This document shows positions 1 through 5,635 of a DNA stretch of 7,506 bases, piece by piece. The translations under genes were made by a program, and so were the position numbers. The notes below the pieces were generated by a model, which made no database searches, was not told where the DNA came from, and worked only from the letters and a program-made list of their open reading frames with translations. Each line of letters starts with the position of its first letter. The first letter of the stretch is position 1. Source of the DNA: an uncultured bacterium (GTDB lineage: Bacteria; Cyanobacteriota; Vampirovibrionia; Gastranaerophilales; Gastranaerophilaceae); NCBI GenBank assembly GCA_946183815.1, contig CAMHDG010000072.1, positions 1 to 7,506 of the forward strand, given 5' to 3'.

Positions 1-25
1 TTTCTCTCTCTCCAAGGAGAGACAA

Positions 26-54
26 ATCGGCTTCGCCGATAAACAATAATTTAC
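26..54. repeat. Partial copy of a dispersed palindromic repeat
   Basis: The right arm at 35-54 is identical over 20 bases to the right arm of the complete palindrome at 7381-7400. The centre (cggc-ttc-gccg) is also kept. Only six bases of the left arm (26-31) match; upstream the sequence diverges into a separate small palindrome, TCTCTCC-AA-GGAGAGA at 7-22. This is therefore a half or truncated element. A function as terminator or transcript-end structure for a gene left of the window is possible but cannot be judged. Confidence 0.8.
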
Positions 55-104
55 CCCTCAAACCATGTCATAGCATGGGTTTTACATTTCTTAATATTTT
101 TGCC

Positions 105-182
105 ATGCCTAAAAATATGGATATCATGAACATGTCAGAAATAAATCTCACTGATTTGTTTCTTTCCTCTCTAGTTATATAA
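105..182 (+). CDS. Possible 25-residue leaderless small ORF
   Basis: This is an ATG-to-TAA ORF of 25 codons starting MPKNMDIMNM and ending in the hydrophobic stretch LFLSSLVI. It has four methionines in its first ten residues. There is no Shine-Dalgarno, but TAATAT at 92-97 lies 7 nt before the ATG, the same geometry as the -10 boxes of the leaderless-type genes in this window. A strong intrinsic terminator starts 5 nt after the stop codon, so promoter, ORF and terminator would form a tiny complete unit. Such a short ORF can arise by chance in AT-rich DNA and I do not recognise the peptide. It could equally be non-coding spacer or a short RNA ending at the terminator. Confidence 0.25.
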   Translation: MPKNMDIMNMSEINLTDLFLSSLVI

Positions 183-187
183 TGATT

Positions 188-245
188 ATTCTTTAATCTC
201 TCATACTCTTTCCATCAAACGAGAGATTAAAGAATTTTATTTTTT
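188..245 (+). terminator. Strong intrinsic terminator before the decarboxylase
   Basis: A perfect 15-bp inverted repeat (188-202 pairs with 221-235, arm ATTCTTTAATCTCTC) has an 18-nt loop and is followed by the T-rich run TTTATTTTTT at 236-245. It would stop plus-strand transcription coming from the left. It lies upstream of the -10 box of the next gene, so it insulates that gene rather than attenuating it, unless a transcript starts further left. Confidence 0.75.
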
Positions 246-258
246 ACCTCGTTTGATT

Positions 259-264
259 TATAAT
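259..264 (+). promoter_or_regulatory. -10 box of the decarboxylase, leaderless type
   Basis: A perfect TATAAT ends 7 nt before the ATG at 272, so transcription would begin at or beside the start codon. No Shine-Dalgarno precedes this ATG. The -35 position at 17-bp spacing (236-241, TTTATT) matches the consensus poorly and lies in the T-run of the terminator. Confidence 0.55.
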
Positions 265-271
265 AGTAATT

Positions 272-1681
272 ATGGGAAGAGAGAATAGAATAAAAGCACC
301 AATAGTAGAGGCGTTAATGAATGCTTATGACAAGCGTTCATATCACTTTCATATTCCTGGTCACACAAGAGGCAAGGGAGTGTATGCACCGTTTAAAGAT
401 TTTATGGGAGAAAAGTTTTTTCAGTGTGATATGACTGATGAATTTGACGGGATAGGTACTTTAAACCCTCCGACAGGACCGATAAAAGAGGCTGAGGAGT
501 TGTGTGCGGAACTATTTGGGGCTCAAAAATCATTGTTTTTGCTAAATGGTTCTACTGTCGGAAATATCGCTATTGCAATGGCATTAAGTTTACAGGGTAA
601 AAAAGTTGTTGTAAACAGAAACTGCCACCGCTCAGTGTTAACAGGTTTGATTACATCAGGGGCAGAGCCTTTATGGGTCATCCCAAGTAAATTAGAGGAC
701 TGGTCTTTGTGGGGGAAGATTAACCCTCAAGATATAGAAAATATTTTATCCAAACATAAAGATGTCGAGATGGTTTGGCTTACTAACCCGACTTATGAGG
801 GTGTTGTATCAGATATAAAAGAGATTTCACGTATATGTAAAAAATATGATGTTCCGCTTGTTGTTGATGAGGCGCATGGTACTCTTTGGAAGTTTAACGA
901 TGAATTACCAACCCCATCGCTTGATTTGGGTGCGGATATTGTTGTTCAGTCCTTCCATAAAACAGGTGGGAGCATGGCGCAAACATCGGTTATGCATATT
1001 GCAAAAGATACAAAATTTGATGTTGAGGCGTTAGTTCATGCTTTGAGGTTGTTGCAAACAACCAGTCCTTCAATAATTTTGCTTGCAGGGTTAGATGCTG
1101 CCAGAGCGCAACTCGAAACGGAAGAAGGACAACATAATATTCAGGTCGCTATTGATAATGCTAAATATTTAAGTGGAAAAATTGACGAGTTAAAACATAT
1201 AAGACAATTAAAACAAGACCCTTGCGATCCTACAAAAATCTTTATTAAGGCTGATAATCTATCAGGGATACAGTTAGAAACTATTTTAGAGCAAGATTAT
1301 AATATTGAGGTGGAAGCAGCCTCTGACAGAGGGATATTGATGCTTTCTAATATCGGGAATGAAAGAAAAGAGTTTGAGTATCTTGCAAATTGTCTAAAAG
1401 AGATTGACCGACAAGATTATACAAAGTTTGAAAAAGAAAAGGCAAAACACATGCCTATGCTTATTCCCGAGATTAGGATGAATTTAAGACAGGCATTTTA
1501 CTCTGAAAAAGAGGAGGTTAAAAAAGAAGATGCTGTCGGCAGAATATCAGCTGAAGTGATAGCGGAATGTCCTCCGGGGATAGCCATTTTACTTCCGGGG
1601 GAACTTATAACAGCAGAACATTTACCGTATCTGGAAAACTATGATGTTTTAGAGGTGGTAAAAAACGCATATTGTTTTTAG
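272..1681 (+). CDS. PLP-dependent Orn/Lys/Arg decarboxylase family protein
   Basis: The 469-residue protein belongs to the fold-type I PLP decarboxylases that make polyamine precursors or cadaverine, of the compact type typified by Bacillus SpeA. The motif FHIPGH is at 26-31. GST at 93-95 should bind the PLP phosphate. His119 (RNCHR) is in the position that stacks on the PLP ring. VDEAHG at 198-203 supplies the Asp that pairs with the pyridine nitrogen. SFHKTGG at 227-233 carries the predicted Schiff-base Lys230. The C-terminal decarboxylase domain ends with PPGIAILLPGE (434-444), a hallmark of the family. Length and motifs are complete. Substrate (arginine, lysine or ornithine) cannot be fixed by eye; arginine is a reasonable guess. 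The start has no Shine-Dalgarno and sits just behind a -10 box. An in-frame stop at 254-256 limits any upstream extension. The 3' end overlaps the convergent gene by 4 bp. Confidence 0.93.
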   Translation: MGRENRIKAPIVEALMNAYDKRSYHFHIPGHTRGKGVYAPFKDFMGEKFFQCDMTDEFDGIGTLNPPTGPIKEAEELCAELFGAQKSLFLLNGSTVGNIAIAMALSLQGKKVVVNRNCHRSVLTGLITSGAEPLWVIPSKLEDWSLWGKINPQDIENILSKHKDVEMVWLTNPTYEGVVSDIKEISRICKKYDVPLVVDEAHGTLWKFNDELPTPSLDLGADIVVQSFHKTGGSMAQTSVMHIAKDTKFDVEALVHALRLLQTTSPSIILLAGLDAARAQLETEEGQHNIQVAIDNAKYLSGKIDELKHIRQLKQDPCDPTKIFIKADNLSGIQLETILEQDYNIEVEAASDRGILMLSNIGNERKEFEYLANCLKEIDRQDYTKFEKEKAKHMPMLIPEIRMNLRQAFYSEKEEVKKEDAVGRISAEVIAECPPGIAILLPGELITAEHLPYLENYDVLEVVKNAYCF

Positions 1682-2019
1682 TTTAAGATAAAATCGTTTA
1701 TTGTTTGGGGTTTGTCTTGTTTTTTTATAAAAACTTTTTTGATGAATAGAATAAAGCCGTTTTCTTTCTTTTGAGGTTGTTCAAATATGTCTTTTTCGGG
1801 TAAGTTTGGTGTATCGTTTGTAACTCTGTCCATAATAAGAGTTTTGGAATCTTTTTCAATATCAGGGTGTGTTTTTACATATACATCGTGGATAAAAGTT
1901 CTTATACCTATTGAATATTGCGAATGGTAAAAAATACCTATAAGCATACCCAGTGTCAGTGCAATAGCGATAACTAAAACGGTATCAAGTGATATAAGTT
2001 CCTCAAATGATTTTTTCAC
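1678..2019 (-). CDS. Small single-pass membrane protein of unknown function
   Basis: I do not recognise this 113-residue protein. It has a short basic N-terminus (MKKS), one strong hydrophobic segment at about 11-31 (LDTVLVIAIALTLGMLIGIF) and a charged, mostly polar remainder rich in Lys, Asp and Glu, with a second weak hydrophobic patch near 88-97. It looks like a membrane-anchored protein; which side the C-terminal part faces is uncertain. The GTG start is supported by an AGAGG Shine-Dalgarno about 9-10 nt upstream. It lies 17 bp behind the preceding minus-strand gene, so the two are probably co-transcribed. Its stop overlaps the stop of the convergent decarboxylase, leaving no space for a terminator between them. 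Confidence 0.75.
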   Translation of the reverse strand: MKKSFEELISLDTVLVIAIALTLGMLIGIFYHSQYSIGIRTFIHDVYVKTHPDIEKDSKTLIMDRVTNDTPNLPEKDIFEQPQKKENGFILFIKKVFIKKQDKPQTINDFILN

Positions 2020-2036
2020 AATAAAACACCTCTGAT

Positions 2037-2348
2037 TTATGCTTGTTCTTTGTTAGAATGGAAGAAATGATGGCGGGCATTTACCATACCAATGTGAGCA
2101 GAGATAGAAGCAACTGCTACAAGGGCGGATAGTTTGTGTAGTTTAGGCATGTGTTTTGCGCCTGTTGCGATGGCAGAAGCAATAGCACCTACTCCAACCC
2201 AGCCTGTAACTGATACGGGGTTTATCCCTTTGTGTTTATGAATTGGCGGTTGTATTTGTTCTGTAACAGGTTGTTCAACAGGAGGTTTTCGACTTTCCTC
2301 AGTTACTGTCCTAAACGCAGGGTAATGACCTATTGCAGAAACTAACAT
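2037..2348 (-). CDS. Small two-helix membrane protein, histidine-rich, unknown function
   Basis: This 103-residue protein is not one I recognise. A polar, proline-rich N-terminal part (about 17-44, with PPVEQPVTEQ) is followed by two probable membrane helices, at about 45-63 (VSVTGWVGVGAIASAIATG) and 72-90 (KLSALVAVASISAHIGMVN), then a short tail RHHFFHSNKEQA. Histidines lie at 66, 71, 85, 93, 94 and 97. His71 and His85 have the H-x13-H spacing used by some heme-binding membrane helices, which is suggestive only. The ATG has a clear GGAGG Shine-Dalgarno 5 nt upstream (2354-2358) and a good promoter at 2388-2416. It is probably the first gene of a two-gene operon with the single-pass protein downstream. 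Confidence 0.8.
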   Translation of the reverse strand: MLVSAIGHYPAFRTVTEESRKPPVEQPVTEQIQPPIHKHKGINPVSVTGWVGVGAIASAIATGAKHMPKLHKLSALVAVASISAHIGMVNARHHFFHSNKEQA

Positions 2349-2387
2349 TTATACCTCCAATACGAATAAATCTGTGATACATATTTG

Positions 2388-2416
2388 ATAATAGCATAAT
2401 TAATTTTGATTTTCAA
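2388..2416 (-). promoter_or_regulatory. Sigma-70-type promoter of the small membrane protein pair
   Basis: On the minus strand, TTGAAA (2411-2416) is followed after exactly 17 bp by TATTAT (2388-2393). The start site would be near 2381, giving a leader of about 33 nt that contains the GGAGG Shine-Dalgarno. This contrasts with the leaderless-type promoters in the same window. Confidence 0.6.
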
Positions 2417-2510
2417 AGCGGTAATCCAAAAAGATTTACAATGTGTCATTTTATAAAATTTTGGTTTCTTTATGACACCTGGCAATGTCTTATTATGCCC
2501 CGAATACATC

Positions 2511-3365
2511 TTACCCCTTTGGGTAAGTGCCAAGATGCTTAAACATTGTGACGTGTTGTAGTATTTCAAACATTGCTTTTGACACTTTAAGGTCTAATAT
2601 TTTGCCGTCAAAATCAATATAAAATGTGTATTCTCCCAACTCTTTTTTAGACGGGCGTGAGGATATGTAAGACATATTAATGTCGTATTTTCTTAAAATG
2701 TTTAAAATATCGCAAAGCGCTCCGGGTTTGTTATCCGTAGAGAAAGTTATGCTTGATTTATAGTCGCAGTTTTGTTTAGGCAGGTTTAGTTTTCCAACAA
2801 GTAAAAATCTTGTGCTGTTGTGTGGTTCGTCATTAATTTCTTGGGCTAAAACGGGTTTATTATAAAAATCTGCTGAATATTCACTCCCTATTGCACAAAT
2901 AGTATCATCATCAGGTGACAGGTTTTTTATTGCGTTTGCTGTAGATGATTCTGATTTGTAAACAACCTTTTCCCCAAAAGTTTTGTATATATAATCAAAA
3001 CATTGAGATATTGCCTGTGGGTGAGAGATGATTGTTTTGACTTTTGTAAGGTCTTTTGCGTAGGATACAAGGCAGTGGCGAATAGGGATAACACATTCAC
3101 CTAATATTTTCACATCTTTATCTTCTATTCTTGAGATGTTGTCTATTGACTCTTTTACAATTCCCTCAATAGAGTTTTCAATAGGTAATACTGCAAGAGA
3201 TTCGTTGTTATCAAGGTGTGATAACTCTGCGCAAACAGAGGTTATTGTAGGTTTTTCTATGTCCTCGTAACCTTCAAGATTAAACCTTTTTTTTAATTCT
3301 TCTTTTGCGACATCTGTGTAGGATGTTTTTGGACCTAAAAAATATATTTTTTTGTGATTAGTCAT
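2511..3365 (-). CDS. pheA: Prephenate dehydratase (monofunctional, ACT-regulated)
   Basis: The enzyme converts prephenate to phenylpyruvate in phenylalanine synthesis. The 284-residue length fits the monofunctional form, with no chorismate mutase domain. The catalytic domain (about 6-190) shows the N-terminal FLGPKTSYTDVA (9-20; the usual Gly-Thr is altered to Thr-Ser), PIENSIEG (61-68), SHPQA (114-118), STA (141-143) and NSTRF (183-187), whose Thr-Arg-Phe is the conserved active-site signature. The C-terminal ACT domain (about 204-280) has KPGALCDIL (213-221) and SSRPS (235-239), the known phenylalanine-binding motifs, so feedback inhibition is expected. There is no Shine-Dalgarno; TACAAT ends 6 nt before the ATG. 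It stands alone behind the rpsP terminator. I found no convincing intrinsic terminator after it; a 7-bp inverted repeat with a 22-nt loop (2443-2478) is the only candidate. Confidence 0.95.
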   Translation of the reverse strand: MTNHKKIYFLGPKTSYTDVAKEELKKRFNLEGYEDIEKPTITSVCAELSHLDNNESLAVLPIENSIEGIVKESIDNISRIEDKDVKILGECVIPIRHCLVSYAKDLTKVKTIISHPQAISQCFDYIYKTFGEKVVYKSESSTANAIKNLSPDDDTICAIGSEYSADFYNKPVLAQEINDEPHNSTRFLLVGKLNLPKQNCDYKSSITFSTDNKPGALCDILNILRKYDINMSYISSRPSKKELGEYTFYIDFDGKILDLKVSKAMFEILQHVTMFKHLGTYPKG

Positions 3366-3371
3366 AATTTG

Positions 3372-3400
3372 ATTGTAAATTAAACCGGTTGAATAGTGAA
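3372..3400 (-). promoter_or_regulatory. pheA promoter, leaderless type, -35 inside a heptamer repeat
   Basis: On the minus strand the -10 TACAAT (3372-3377) ends 6 nt before the ATG. Exactly 17 bp upstream lies TTCACT (3395-3400), four of six bases matching TTGACA. This -35 candidate lies in the first units of the heptamer repeat at 3391-3418. Confidence 0.5.
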
Positions 3401-3418
3401 TAGAGAATAGAGAATAGA
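3391..3418. repeat. Four tandem GAATAGW heptamers
   Basis: The plus strand reads GAATAGT followed by three perfect copies of GAATAGA. Related arrays occur at 5596-5609 (two degenerate units) and 7404-7431 (four units). This array lies just upstream of pheA and covers its probable -35 region. Confidence 0.85.
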
Positions 3419-3435
3419 TTTACATATATTTATAT

Positions 3436-3470
3436 AAAAAAAGACGGTCTGTTCATCAAACCGTCTTTTT
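3436..3470 (-). terminator. rpsP terminator, possibly bidirectional
   Basis: An 11-bp perfect stem (3438-3448 with 3460-3470, core GACGGT/ACCGTC) has an 11-nt loop. The A-run on the left gives a T-run on the minus strand, so it ends rpsP transcription 20 bp after the stop codon. The plus-strand side also ends in T5, so it could work in both directions. Confidence 0.85.
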
Positions 3471-3490
3471 CAAAAATTTTAATAATTAAA

Positions 3491-3931
3491 CTATTCAGCA
3501 GGAGTTTCTTCTGCAGGTGCTTCTTCAGCAGGTGCTGCTGCTTCTTCTGCTGCTTTTGCTTCAGCCTCAGCCTTTGCTGCTTCTTCAGCCGCTTTAGCCT
3601 CTGCTTCTGCTTGTGCTTTTGCTTCAGCCTCTGCTGCAGCCTTTGCTTGAGCCTTTTTAGAAAGTTTAACACCATCTTTTTTCTTATAGTTTAATGTACC
3701 GTCTGCGTTACAATTCTTAAGTAAGTATGCAACTGTATCAGTAGGTTGAGCACCTTTAGAAATCCATTCTTCTGCTCTTGCCTTGTTGAATTGCATAACT
3801 TTTGTTTTCGGATTGTAGTGACCTAATTCTTCGATAGGTTTACCTTCACGTTTTGTAGTTGAATTAATAACGATAATTCTGTATGTAGGGGTTTTCTTCA
3901 TACCCAATCTTTTAAGTCTGATTTTTAACAT
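3491..3931 (-). CDS. rpsP: 30S ribosomal protein S16 with long Ala/Glu/Lys tail
   Basis: This is a small-subunit ribosomal protein that helps assemble the 16S rRNA 5' domain. The conserved S16 core occupies about residues 1-85: MLKIRLKRLGMKKTPTYRI at the start, GKPIEELGHYNP at 30-41, and GAQPTDTVAYLLK at 60-72. Residues 91-146 form a low-complexity tail of Ala, Glu and Lys (EAEAKA-like units, then Pro/Glu-rich AEEAPAEETPAE), making the protein 146 residues against roughly 80-90 in many bacteria. The ATG at 3931 is chosen because the S16 core begins there and AAGGA lies 9 nt upstream; the reading frame stays open further upstream but that extension does not resemble S16. The usual neighbours rimM, trmD and rplS are absent here. 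The gene has its own terminator and a hairpin-rich leader. Confidence 0.96.
   Translation of the reverse strand: MLKIRLKRLGMKKTPTYRIIVINSTTKREGKPIEELGHYNPKTKVMQFNKARAEEWISKGAQPTDTVAYLLKNCNADGTLNYKKKDGVKLSKKAQAKAAAEAEAKAQAEAEAKAAEEAAKAEAEAKAAEEAAAPAEEAPAEETPAE
3494..3661. repeat. Low-complexity codon repeat encoding the S16 tail
   Basis: The stretch is built from GCT/GCA, GAA/GAG and AAA/AAG codons on the minus strand, giving imperfect repeats of the type GCTTCTGCTTTTGC on the plus strand. It is coding, so it is not an intergenic repeat, but it is prone to slippage and explains the long open frames seen on other frames here. Confidence 0.8.
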
Positions 3932-3970
3932 TTTAAATTTTCCTTCTTTTCTTAATACTAGTGTGTTTGA

Positions 3971-4023
3971 GAAGATACGCCGCTTTATCTTCCGCCAAAC
4001 AATCCCAAGAGGAGAGGATTGTT
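3971..4023 (-). promoter_or_regulatory. rpsP 5' leader with two perfect hairpins
   Basis: Two perfect inverted repeats lie in the rpsP leader. AACAATCC/GGATTGTT (3998-4005 with 4016-4023) is 8 bp with a 10-nt loop. GAAGATA/TATCTTC (3971-3977 with 3986-3992) is 7 bp with an 8-nt loop. If the proposed promoter is right, the mRNA would begin at about 4023, placing the first hairpin at the extreme 5' end. Roles in mRNA stability or autoregulation are possible; I do not recognise it as a known ribosomal leader. Confidence 0.5.
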
Positions 4024-4029
4024 CCGCTA

Positions 4030-4060
4030 TTATTAAATCACGAAGATATTTTGTTTGCAA
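4030..4060 (-). promoter_or_regulatory. Candidate rpsP promoter
   Basis: On the minus strand TTGCAA (4055-4060) precedes TTAATA (4031-4036, spacing 18) or TAATAA (4030-4035, spacing 19). The spacing is slightly long and the -10 is not unique, so this is tentative. It would give a leader of roughly 90 nt carrying both hairpins and the Shine-Dalgarno. Confidence 0.35.
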
Positions 4061-4066
4061 GAGAGT

Positions 4067-4104
4067 GTAAATTATTGTTTAGAGGCGAACGTAGTGAGCC
4101 GATA
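4067..4104. repeat. Diverged copy of the palindromic repeat
   Basis: The first 15 bases (4067-4081) are identical to the left arm of the complete element at 7358-7400. The first seven bases of the right arm (GCCGATA) are at 4098-4104. The centre is replaced by 16 different bases. It lies just upstream of the candidate rpsP promoter and 3' of the YjbQ-family gene. Confidence 0.65.
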
Positions 4105-4126
4105 TTTATAAAAGTGATTAAGTGTA

Positions 4127-4540
4127 CTATTCCCCCATTACCTTAACAATAACTCTTTTTCTTCTTTGACCGTCAAATTCTGCGTAGTATATTTGTTGCC
4201 AAGGTCCAAAGTCAAGTTTGCCATTAGTGATAGGAACTGTAACCTCGTGACCTATGAGTAAACTTTTCAGGTGGCTGTCACCGTTTGTTTCGCCTGTGTT
4301 GTGGTGGTTGTAATTAATATCAAATGGGGCAAGTTCTTCAACCCATTTATCAATATCCTCGATTAAGCCGTATTCTGCATCGTTTACATATACTCCTGCC
4401 GTAATATGCATCGCAGATACTAACACCATCCCCTCTTTTATCCCGCTGTTAGTTACTATTTCTTGTACTTTTCGGGTTATGTTTATGTATTCTCTGTGAT
4501 TTTCTGTGTTAAACCATAAATATTCCGTTGCAAATTTCAT
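4127..4540 (-). CDS. YjbQ/UPF0047 family protein
   Basis: The 137-residue protein matches the compact single-domain YjbQ family (UPF0047), widely annotated as a secondary thiamine-phosphate synthase enzyme; the real cellular role is not settled. The family signatures are present in order: MHITAGVYVN at 44-53, the His/Asn-rich NYNHHNTGE at 77-84, GDSHLKSLLIG at 87-97, VPITNGKLDFGPWQQIYYAE at 102-121 and DGQRRKR at 123-129. His45, His79/His80 and His90 are the likely metal or active-site residues. The full length is present. AAAGGAGA precedes the ATG, and only one base separates the gene from the stop codon of the upstream glycosyltransferase, so the two are translationally linked. Known thiamine genes are not nearby, and the pairing with an envelope gene does not explain the function. 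Confidence 0.9.
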   Translation of the reverse strand: MKFATEYLWFNTENHREYINITRKVQEIVTNSGIKEGMVLVSAMHITAGVYVNDAEYGLIEDIDKWVEELAPFDINYNHHNTGETNGDSHLKSLLIGHEVTVPITNGKLDFGPWQQIYYAEFDGQRRKRVIVKVMGE

Positions 4541-4541
4541 A

Positions 4542-5570
4542 TTATTCTCCTTTTAGTAATGTTATTACTGCCTTATAGACCTCGTCAACTCTCGGATAAT
4601 TAGTGCATTCATTTGTTCCTTTCGGGCATTTTCTTTTGTGACACGGTTTACAAATATCTTTTGCGGATAATGAAATATATTTGTTTTCAGAACCTAAAGG
4701 AGCATAAAGAGTTTCCGGAGTTGAACAAAAGACAGATACAATCTTTGGTTTTTGTACAGCCCACGCAAGATGTGTTGTTCCCGAATCCATTGATATAACA
4801 AGTTCCGCCCTAGATAATAACTCTTGCAATTCTTCTAAATTAGTTGCTCCGCAAAGGTTTATGTAATTATTATTTATATAGGAAAGAAGTTCTTTATCAT
4901 TTTCTGTTCCCGTTAAAACTATTGAGTAGTCTTTTTCTAATTCGGTCAAAAGTTTTTTCCAGTTATCTTTGTTCCAGTGTTTAGTTACCCAAGTTGTTGC
5001 AGGAGCAACAAGGATAAACGGCTTGTTGTTTAAAGGCTTTAACAATTCCGTAACTTTTGTTTTTGCCTCATTTGAGGTTTCGGGAAGGGTAACTTTTATC
5101 TCGTCAGTGTTAATACCCAAATATTTTGCATATTTAAGATAACCCTTTACGGCATGTGGCTCGTTTCCAACTCTTGTTGCCTCAATAACTTCGTTTCCTC
5201 CAAGTATCGCAAATTCACGATAATTTTTTGCAACAATCCTTCTTTTTGCACCGCAAAACATCATCCAGTAAAGACTTTTTAGAATAAGTTGAGTATCCAG
5301 TGCAATATCAAACTTTTCGTTACGTATGGTTTTTAGTATCGAAATATATTCAAAGAAATTTTTTAAAGGGTTCTTTGTTTTTTTCCATTTCTCAACAGGT
5401 GCAAGTATAACCTTATCAACACAAGGGTTATTTTTAACGAGTGAATACCCCTTTTCTGATACAAGCCATGTCACCTCATAACCTGCTGATGTAAGTGCAT
5501 TAGCAAGAGGGATAGTAAATATTACATCACCCATCGCACTCAATCTTACAAGTAAAACCTTTTTATCCAT
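4542..5570 (-). CDS. GT9 family (heptosyltransferase-type) glycosyltransferase
   Basis: The 342-residue protein resembles WaaC/WaaF-type ADP-heptose transferases, which work at the cytoplasmic face of the inner membrane and build the LPS core. VRLSAMGDV at 8-16 has Asp15 at the position of the proposed catalytic base. The GT-B linker leads to a C-terminal nucleotide-sugar domain with TTWVTKHWNKDNW at 192-204, MDSGTTHLAWA at 261-271 and CSTPETLYAPLG at 282-293. A cysteine cluster (C307, C310, C315, C322) near the end is common in this family. The exact sugar donor and acceptor cannot be told. The ATG has no Shine-Dalgarno; TAAAAT ends 6 nt upstream. It leads an operon with the YjbQ-family gene and is divergent from the metalloprotease. 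Confidence 0.9.
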   Translation of the reverse strand: MDKKVLLVRLSAMGDVIFTIPLANALTSAGYEVTWLVSEKGYSLVKNNPCVDKVILAPVEKWKKTKNPLKNFFEYISILKTIRNEKFDIALDTQLILKSLYWMMFCGAKRRIVAKNYREFAILGGNEVIEATRVGNEPHAVKGYLKYAKYLGINTDEIKVTLPETSNEAKTKVTELLKPLNNKPFILVAPATTWVTKHWNKDNWKKLLTELEKDYSIVLTGTENDKELLSYINNNYINLCGATNLEELQELLSRAELVISMDSGTTHLAWAVQKPKIVSVFCSTPETLYAPLGSENKYISLSAKDICKPCHKRKCPKGTNECTNYPRVDEVYKAVITLLKGE

Positions 5571-5575
5571 AGTAT

Positions 5576-5592
5576 GATTTTAGTTTAAAATC
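5576..5592. promoter_or_regulatory. Perfect 7-3-7 palindrome over the glycosyltransferase -10
   Basis: GATTTTA-GTT-TAAAATC is a perfect inverted repeat. Its left arm contains the -10 element of the glycosyltransferase promoter on the minus strand (5577-5582). A repressor site is possible, but AT-only arms of this length can also arise by chance. Confidence 0.3.
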
Positions 5593-5605
5593 AGGAAATA
5601 GTAAA
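5577..5605 (-). promoter_or_regulatory. Glycosyltransferase promoter, leaderless type, -35 in heptamer repeat
   Basis: On the minus strand TAAAAT (5577-5582) ends 6 nt before the ATG. TTTACT (5600-5605) lies exactly 17 bp upstream and matches TTGACA at four of six bases. As in pheA, this -35 candidate lies in GAATAGT-like repeat units. Confidence 0.5.
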
Positions 5606-5609
5606 TAGA
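5596..5609. repeat. Two degenerate heptamer units
   Basis: AAATAGT followed by AAATAGA, then TTTA. These are variants of the GAATAGT/GAATAGA units at 3391-3418 and are followed by the same bases (ATTTA). They lie between two divergent genes and overlap the -35 region of the glycosyltransferase. Confidence 0.5.
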
Positions 5610-5623
5610 TTTAGCGGTTGGGG

Positions 5624-5629
5624 TATAAT
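5624..5629 (+). promoter_or_regulatory. -10 box of the metalloprotease, leaderless type
   Basis: A perfect TATAAT ends 6 nt before the ATG at 5636. No Shine-Dalgarno is present, and no good -35 is seen at 16-18 bp spacing. This box shows that the start is the ATG and not the in-frame TTG at 5618, which lies upstream of the box and would fall outside the transcript. Confidence 0.5.
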
Positions 5630-5635
5630 AGACTT

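Noticed and set aside
188..245. Attenuator or riboswitch controlling the decarboxylase
   Set aside because: The terminator lies upstream of the gene's own -10 box and no known riboswitch core is visible, so simple insulation is the plainer reading.
2342..2569. Minus-strand ORF between pheA and the small membrane proteins
   Set aside because: It starts inside pheA in another frame, lacks a Shine-Dalgarno and runs through the promoter at 2388-2416.
3391..3418. CRISPR-like array
   Set aside because: Units are 7 bp, directly adjacent and without spacers.
3430..3675. Minus-strand ORF rich in Lys, Gln and Leu
   Set aside because: It is a frame-shifted reading of the low-complexity S16 tail and runs through the terminator.
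3932..4060. N-terminal extension of rpsP up to 4060
   Set aside because: The S16 core begins at the ATG at 3931, which has a Shine-Dalgarno; the upstream frame covers the hairpin leader and does not resemble S16.
3961..4146. Plus-strand ORF antisense to the rpsP leader
   Set aside because: It covers two hairpins, the repeat remnant and the end of the YjbQ-family gene, with no start signal.
5618..5635. TTG start 18 bp upstream of the metalloprotease ATG
   Set aside because: The six added codons span the TATAAT box and have no Shine-Dalgarno; ATG at 5636 fits the promoter geometry.
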